DNA from: Streptomyces capillispiralis
GTDB taxonomy: Bacteria > Actinomycetota > Actinomycetes > Streptomycetales > Streptomycetaceae
Reading direction: 5' to 3'
Length of the DNA: 64,000 nt
Assembly (NCBI RefSeq): GCF_007829875.1
Contig: NZ_VIWV01000001.1
Span: forward strand, 1,302,001-1,366,000
Part shown: piece after piece, positions 59,689 to 64,000 of the stretch
Position numbering within the stretch: the first letter of the stretch is position 1
Layout of the letters: the number at the start of each line of letters is the position of its first letter
Translations under genes and position numbers: made by a program
The notes under the pieces: generated by a model
What the model saw: the letters and a program-made list of their open reading frames with translations, nothing else
Told to the model about the DNA's origin: nothing
The model's database searches: none

Positions 59689-60957
59689 TCAGCCGCGCGC
59701 CGCGACCGCCCGGCGGATGCCGTACACGGCGGCGCCCGCCGCCAGGACGGCCGCCCCGGAGACCACCGACGGGAGGGGAAGCGCGCAGGCCAGAACGAGG
59801 CACCCGGCCAGCCCGACGACCGGGACGATCCGCGCCGGACGGCCCTCCTCGGGGGCGAGGGTCCAGGCGGAGGCGTTGGCGACGGCGTAGTACACGAGGA
59901 CGCCGAAGGAGGAGAACCCGATCGCCGCCCGCACGTCCGCCGTCGCCGCGACGACGGCGACGACCAGTCCAACCGCCAGTTCCGCGCGGTGCGGCACCTT
60001 GAACCTCGGGTGGACGGCGGCCAGCGCGGGCGGCAGGTGCCGGTCCCGGGCCATCGCCAGGGTCGTCCGCGAGACGCCCAGGATCAGCGCCAGCAGCGAG
60101 CCGAGCGCGGCCACCGCCGCGCCCACCCGGACGACCGGCTCCAGCCACCCGGCGCCCGCGGCGCGCACCGCGTCCGACAGCGGCGCCGCCGCCGCACCCA
60201 GGCCCGCGGGGCCCAGCACCAGCAGCACGGAGATCGCCACCGTCACGTACACCACCAGGGTGATGCCCAGAGCCAGCGGAACGGCCCGCGGGATCGTGCG
60301 CCGCGGATCGCGGACCTCCTCACCGAGCGTCGCGATGCGCGCGTACCCGGCGAACGCGAAGAACAGCAGGCCGGCCGCCTGGAGCACCCCGCCGACGGTG
60401 GTGTCGCCGCCGATGGCCAGGCGCTCCGCCTCGGTCGTGCCGGACGTGAGCGCGGCGACCACCACCGCGGCGAGCACCGCCAGGACGACGGCGACGATCA
60501 CCCGGGTCAGCAGGGCCGACTTCTGCACACCGGTGTAGTTGACGGCGGTCAGCGCCACCACGGCGGCCACCGCCACGGCGTGGGCCTGGCCGGGCCACGC
60601 GTACGAGCCGACCGTCAGCGCCATCGCCGCGCAGGAGGCGGTCTTGCCGACCACGAAACCCCATCCGGCGAGGTAGCCCCAGAACGCGCCGAGCCGCTCG
60701 CGGCCGTAGACGTACGTGCCGCCCGAGGCCGGGTAGCGGGCGGCGAGGCGGGCGGAGGAGGTGGCGTTGCAGTAGGCGACGACGGCGGCCAGGGCCAGCC
60801 CGATCAGCAGCCCGGAGCCGGCCGCGCGGGCGGCCGGGGCGAGGGCGGCGAAGATGCCCGCGCCGATCATCGAGCCCAGGCCGATCACCACGGCGTCGGT
60901 CACCCCCAGCCGCCGGTGCAGCTCGTCCGGCACCCCGACGGTCGACGGCTTGCTCAT
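59689..60957 (-). CDS. APC-superfamily amino acid/polyamine permease
   Basis: The 422-residue protein has about twelve helices and the APC signature [24 protein letters not shown], with [16 protein letters not shown] and [30 protein letters not shown] 60957 has GGAGGAG 6 nt upstream. It is convergent with padR, 10 bp apart, and shares a box with it. Substrate unknown. Confidence 0.92.
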   Translation of the reverse strand: MSKPSTVGVPDELHRRLGVTDAVVIGLGSMIGAGIFAALAPAARAAGSGLLIGLALAAVVAYCNATSSARLAARYPASGGTYVYGRERLGAFWGYLAGWGFVVGKTASCAAMALTVGSYAWPGQAHAVAVAAVVALTAVNYTGVQKSALLTRVIVAVVLAVLAAVVVAALTSGTTEAERLAIGGDTTVGGVLQAAGLLFFAFAGYARIATLGEEVRDPRRTIPRAVPLALGITLVVYVTVAISVLLVLGPAGLGAAAAPLSDAVRAAGAGWLEPVVRVGAAVAALGSLLALILGVSRTTLAMARDRHLPPALAAVHPRFKVPHRAELAVGLVVAVVAATADVRAAIGFSSFGVLVYYAVANASAWTLAPEEGRPARIVPVVGLAGCLVLACALPLPSVVSGAAVLAAGAAVYGIRRAVAARG

Positions 60958-60999
60958 GGCCCACTCCTCCGGCGGCACGGCCGCACCTGTGACGGACTT

Positions 61000-61007
61000 C
61001 GATATCG
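61000..61007. promoter_or_regulatory. PadR-type box before the APC permease gene
   Basis: CGATATCG lies 43 bp upstream of the permease start, the same distance as its twin lies from padR. A further CGATA follows at 61013. Confidence 0.55.
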
Positions 61008-61237
61008 GCAGACGATACGGGACCTCGGTGGCCGCCCGGGTCCCGCCCCGGGGCCGCAGGACGAAGGTCCGGCGGACGGTTACCCTGGTGCCCTGCGGCG
61101 GCCCGGGCGGGCGGCCGCGCGGCGGTGGGGCTCGCCGCACCCGAACCGCGGCGGTGACGCCGCCGACAGTCCCTACTGGTGATCGCAGCCGCCCGGACGC
61201 ACGCCCGGACGAGGACACAAGTAGGAGACGCACCGCC

Positions 61238-61720
61238 ATGACCACACCACGCGACCGGATCGCCGGACCCGCGGGCCCCGGCGTCGCCCCGGCACCGACC
61301 GCCCGGCGCCGCGAGGCCGCACGGGCGCAGGCGCCCGTGGTCGCCGTCGTCGCGGCCGGCGGCGCCATCGGGGCCTCGGCCCGCTACGGGGCGTCCCTCC
61401 TGTGGCCCACCGCCCCCGGCAGCTTCCCCTGGACCACGCTGGCGGTCAACGCGGCCGGATGCGCGGTCATCGGCGTCTTCATGGTGGTCGTCACGGAGGT
61501 GTGGGCCGCGCACCGGCTGGTGCGGCCCTTCTTCGGCACCGGCGTCCTGGGCGGCTTCACCACCTTCTCCACGTACGCCGTCGACGTCCAGCGCCTGGTC
61601 GCGGACGGCCATGCCCGCACCGGTGCGGCCTATCTGGCGGCCACCGTCCTGGCCGCCCTCGCGGCGGTGTGGTGCGCCGCGGAGGGCACGCGCCGGCTGA
61701 TCCCACGGAGGCGGAAGTGA
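61238..61720 (+). CDS. crcB: FluC/CrcB fluoride channel subunit (first)
   Basis: The 160-residue protein has an Ala/Arg-rich N-terminal tail of about 35 residues and then four helices. GASARY, VNAAGC and the phenylalanine-box segment [19 protein letters not shown] are the Fluc signatures. It exports F- passively as a dual-topology or paired dimer. Its stop overlaps the DUF190 start. Confidence 0.94.
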   Translation: MTTPRDRIAGPAGPGVAPAPTARRREAARAQAPVVAVVAAGGAIGASARYGASLLWPTAPGSFPWTTLAVNAAGCAVIGVFMVVVTEVWAAHRLVRPFFGTGVLGGFTTFSTYAVDVQRLVADGHARTGAAYLAATVLAALAAVWCAAEGTRRLIPRRRK

Positions 61721-62085
61721 CACGGCTGCACGGCACCGCACTACGCGTGACCGTCTTCGTCGGGGAGAACGACACCTACCGTCACCGGCCGCTGTTCAGC
61801 GAGATCGTCCACCGGGCGCACCGGGCCGGTCTGGCGGGGGCCAGTGTCTTCCGCGGCATCGAGGGCTTCGGCGCCTCCTCCCTCGTGCACACCACGCGGC
61901 TGCTGTCGATGAGCGAGGACCTGCCGGTGGCCGTCGTCGTCGTCGACAGCGAGGAGCGGGTCCGCGCCTTCCTGCCCGAGCTGGACGAGCTGGTCACCGA
62001 GGGCCTGGTGATCCTCGACGAGTGCGAGGTCATCCGCTACGTGGGCCGGGGCGGGGAACAGCGGGGCGAGGAGGAGAAGGCGTGA
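61717..62085 (+). CDS. DUF190 (PII-like) protein of the fluoride operon
   Basis: The 122-residue protein has [44 protein letters not shown] and [25 protein letters not shown], matching DUF190, a PII-like fold that is usually found beside crcB. GTG 61717 and its stop both overlap neighbours by 4 bp. It may modulate fluoride export; the mechanism is unknown. Confidence 0.92.
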   Translation: MTRLHGTALRVTVFVGENDTYRHRPLFSEIVHRAHRAGLAGASVFRGIEGFGASSLVHTTRLLSMSEDLPVAVVVVDSEERVRAFLPELDELVTEGLVILDECEVIRYVGRGGEQRGEEEKA

Positions 62086-62456
62086 ACTGGCTGCTCGTCG
62101 TCGCCGGCGCCGCGGTCGGGGCGCCGTTGCGGTACCTGACCGACCGCGCGGTCCAGGCCAGGCACGACACGCTCTTCCCGTGGGGCACCTTCACCGTGAA
62201 CGTCGTCGGCTGCCTGGTCCTCGGCGTCCTCACCGGCGCGGTCTCCTACGGCGCCGCCTCCGACTCGGTGCGGCTGCTGGTCGGCACCGGGTTCTGCGGG
62301 GCGCTAACCACCTACTCCACCTTCTCCTACGAGACCCTGCGGCTGGCCGGGACCGGCGCGCGGCTCTTCGCCGCCGTCAACGTCGCCGCGAGCGTCGTCG
62401 CCGGGGTGGGTGCCGCGTTCGGCGGCGCCGGTATCGCCCGGGCGCTCTGGACCTGA
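62082..62456 (+). CDS. crcB: FluC/CrcB fluoride channel subunit (second)
   Basis: The 124-residue four-helix protein has [25 protein letters not shown] and [21 protein letters not shown]. It lacks the long tail of the first subunit. Two crcB genes in tandem usually form a heterodimeric channel with opposite topologies. GTG 62082 overlaps the DUF190 stop. Confidence 0.94.
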   Translation: MNWLLVVAGAAVGAPLRYLTDRAVQARHDTLFPWGTFTVNVVGCLVLGVLTGAVSYGAASDSVRLLVGTGFCGALTTYSTFSYETLRLAGTGARLFAAVNVAASVVAGVGAAFGGAGIARALWT

Positions 62457-62551
62457 GCCCCGGGACGGTCCCGGGCGCGTCCCGGTGGGGATGGGGAACA
62501 TCCCCGTCCCCGCCGGTGTTCCCGTCCACGGCAGCGGGGAAAGGCGGAGCG

Positions 62552-63616
62552 GTGCACGGTGAGTACAAGGTCCCCGGCGGCAAGCTGGTCGTCGTGGACG
62601 TGGACGTGGAGGACGGCGTGCTGCGCCGCGCGCGGGTGGCGGGCGACTTCTTCCTCGAACCGGACGAGGCGCTGGACGCCGTGAACCGCGCCCTGGAGGG
62701 CGCCCCCGCCGGCACCGACGCGGCAGGACTCGCCGCCCGGATCGACGCGGCCCTTCCCGAGGGGACCGTGATGTACGGGCTGACCTCGGAGGGCGTCGGC
62801 GTCGCGGTGCGCCGGGCGCTCGCGCACGCCACCGACTGGACCGACTACGACTGGCAGCTGATCCACGAGGGCCCGCAGGCCCCCGCGCTGCACATGGCGC
62901 TGGACGAGGTGCTGACCGCCGAGGTCGCCGCGGGCCGCCGCCCGCCGACGCTGCGGGTGTGGGAGTGGGGCGCCCCGGCGGTGATCATCGGCAGTTTCCA
63001 GTCACTGCGCAACGAGGTCGACCCCGGGGGCGCCGAGCGGCACGGCATCGAGGTGGTGCGCCGGATCTCCGGCGGCGGCGCCATGTTCGTGGAGCCGGGC
63101 AACACCATCACGTACTCGCTGTCGGTGCCGGAGTCGCTGGTGCAGGGGCTGTCCTTCCAGGACAGTTACGCCTATCTCGACGACTGGGTGCTCGGCGCGC
63201 TCGGCGAGATGGGGATCAGGGCCTGGTACCAGCCGCTCAACGACATCGCCACCGACCAGGGCAAGATCGCGGGGGCCGCGCAGAAGCGGATCGTGGGCCC
63301 GGACGGCGCCCCCGGCGCGGTGCTGCACCACGTGACCATGGCGTACGACATCGACGCCGACAAGATGCTCCAGGTGCTGCGCATCGGGCGGGAGAAGGTG
63401 TCCGACAAGGGCACCCGGAGCGCGAAGAAGCGGGTGGATCCGCTGCGCCGGCAGACCGGGCTGCCGCGGGAGGCCGTCATCGAGCGGATGATCGACTCGT
63501 TCCGCGCCCGGTACGGCCTGGCCGACGGCAAGGTGACGGACGGGGAACTCGCCCGTGCGGAGGAGCTGGTCCGGACGAAGTTCACCTCCCCGGAGTGGAT
63601 CGCCCGGGTCCCCTGA
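62552..63616 (+). CDS. lplA: Lipoate-protein ligase A
   Basis: The 354-residue protein has an N-terminal domain of about 90 residues (EYKVPGGKLVVVDVDVEDGVLRRARVAGDFF), which resembles the LplA accessory domain normally found at the C-terminus. The catalytic domain follows (HMALDEVL, RRISGGGAMFVEPGNTITYS, DIATDQGKIAGAAQKR). It adenylates and attaches lipoate or octanoate to E2/GcvH proteins. GTG 62552 is the likely start. It is monocistronic. Confidence 0.9.
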   Translation: MHGEYKVPGGKLVVVDVDVEDGVLRRARVAGDFFLEPDEALDAVNRALEGAPAGTDAAGLAARIDAALPEGTVMYGLTSEGVGVAVRRALAHATDWTDYDWQLIHEGPQAPALHMALDEVLTAEVAAGRRPPTLRVWEWGAPAVIIGSFQSLRNEVDPGGAERHGIEVVRRISGGGAMFVEPGNTITYSLSVPESLVQGLSFQDSYAYLDDWVLGALGEMGIRAWYQPLNDIATDQGKIAGAAQKRIVGPDGAPGAVLHHVTMAYDIDADKMLQVLRIGREKVSDKGTRSAKKRVDPLRRQTGLPREAVIERMIDSFRARYGLADGKVTDGELARAEELVRTKFTSPEWIARVP

Positions 63617-63935
63617 ACGGGGAGGCGCGGCCCCGGCGGCCGGCCTGCGGACGGCCGCCCGCAGGCCGGGGGTCACGGCGTCGCGCGACACCACGGACCG
63701 CGCGCCGTCACCGGCCCCGACTCGCGGGTGTACGCGACCAGTTGGGCGCGGTGGCCGCCGTCACCGGGGCGGCCCGGGCCGGGCGTGACCGTGGGGCCGT
63801 GACCGTCGGCCACGTCTGCGTCACCGCGCGGGCACGGAGCGAGTTGGCCCTTCCGCCCCACCACGATGCGTGTGACACTGGCGTCCCGTCCGCAGTGCGG
63901 ACTCCTTCCGCACCGTCCCCCACGAGAAGTGCGCC
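63617..63935. other. Intergenic region after lplA
   Basis: These 319 bases hold the lplA terminator hairpin (63640-63669) and the leader of the next gene. Nothing else is supported. Confidence 0.6.
63640..63669. terminator. Terminator after lplA
   Basis: CCGGCCTGCGG (63640-63650) pairs perfectly with CCGCAGGCCGG (63659-63669) across an 8-nt loop, 23 bp past the lplA stop. Confidence 0.8.
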
Positions 63936-64000
63936 GTGCGTTCCTTGCCTCTGCCGATCGCCCTGACCGCGCGCCTGTCCCCCGTGGTCGTACTCGCCGC
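63936..64000 (+). CDS. Start of a probable exported protein (3' part outside window)
   Basis: GTG 63936 has GAGAAG 7 nt upstream and encodes a short basic start followed by hydrophobic residues (VRSLPLPIALTARLSPVVVLAA), as in a signal peptide. The frame stays open to the window edge. Too little is present to name the protein. Confidence 0.5.
   Translation, partial: MRSLPLPIALTARLSPVVVLA

Noticed and set aside
61140..61237. Fluoride riboswitch upstream of the first crcB gene
   Set aside because: A GGTGATCGCAG stretch loosely recalls the crcB motif, but I could not pair the stems and pseudoknot. A covariance-model search would decide.

Overview
The window is very GC-rich actinobacterial DNA with Streptomyces-type gene content: GTG/TTG starts, GTGA and ATGA stop-start overlaps, Tat signals, an IdeR/DmdR-type iron box, a DUF5988 protein and a large type I polyketide synthase. 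No rRNA, tRNA, insertion sequence, phage or CRISPR feature was found. Functions are read from motifs and family knowledge; no database search was run.

Left flank (1-24,054), ordinary chromosome: a truncated sirtuin; two alkylation-repair genes (ogt and an Ada-AlkA fusion); a P1B-4 metal-exporting ATPase divergent from an NmtR-type sensor, with a TGAA/TTCA operator between them; a DUF72 protein; a Tat-exported GH2 beta-galactosidase; a MerR regulator fused to HEAT repeats next to a free HEAT protein; a macrodomain protein; an FAD oxidoreductase; an inositol-monophosphatase-like enzyme; a gamma-glutamyltransferase; a TOPRIM protein; and a complete iron-siderophore uptake operon (binding protein, two permeases, ATPase, MFS) behind an iron box. 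A 12-bp tandem repeat array lies between that operon and an AraC regulator.

Core (24,064-59,250), an arsenic island in three layers. (1) Basal resistance: arsO-acr3-arsR divergent from arsC-arsT. (2) A biosynthetic block that follows phosphonate logic with arsenic in place of phosphorus. It holds an EPSP-synthase homologue, an iPGM-type mutase, a phosphonopyruvate-decarboxylase homologue, a Tat-exported molybdopterin oxidoreductase, a glutaminase-like protein lacking its catalytic His, an iterative-type PKS (KS-AT-DH-ER-KR-ACP-ACP), a KASIII-like protein, an SDR, two paralogous flavoproteins and several small proteins. Transport comes from a DedA protein, two MFS proteins and a Pst-like ABC system with a fused PstC-PstA permease. 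(3) Regulation by five ArsR-type repressors and related operator sequences. The layout agrees with the arseno-organic (arsono-polyketide) clusters reported from S. coelicolor and S. lividans. The expected route is arsenate + PEP -> arsenoenolpyruvate -> arsonopyruvate -> arsonoacetaldehyde, followed by reduction and/or polyketide assembly and export.

Right flank (59,251-64,000): a PadR regulator and a divergently controlled APC permease sharing a GCCGATATCG box; a FluC-DUF190-FluC fluoride export operon; a lipoate-protein ligase; and the first codons of a probable exported protein.

The points most worth following are the vicinal-cysteine elements (a 58-residue CC protein and a CC-containing tail on one flavoprotein), the perfectly duplicated ACP, catalytic-residue changes in the KASIII, glutaminase-like and mutase proteins, operator-like sequences shared across the island, and the 12-bp array.
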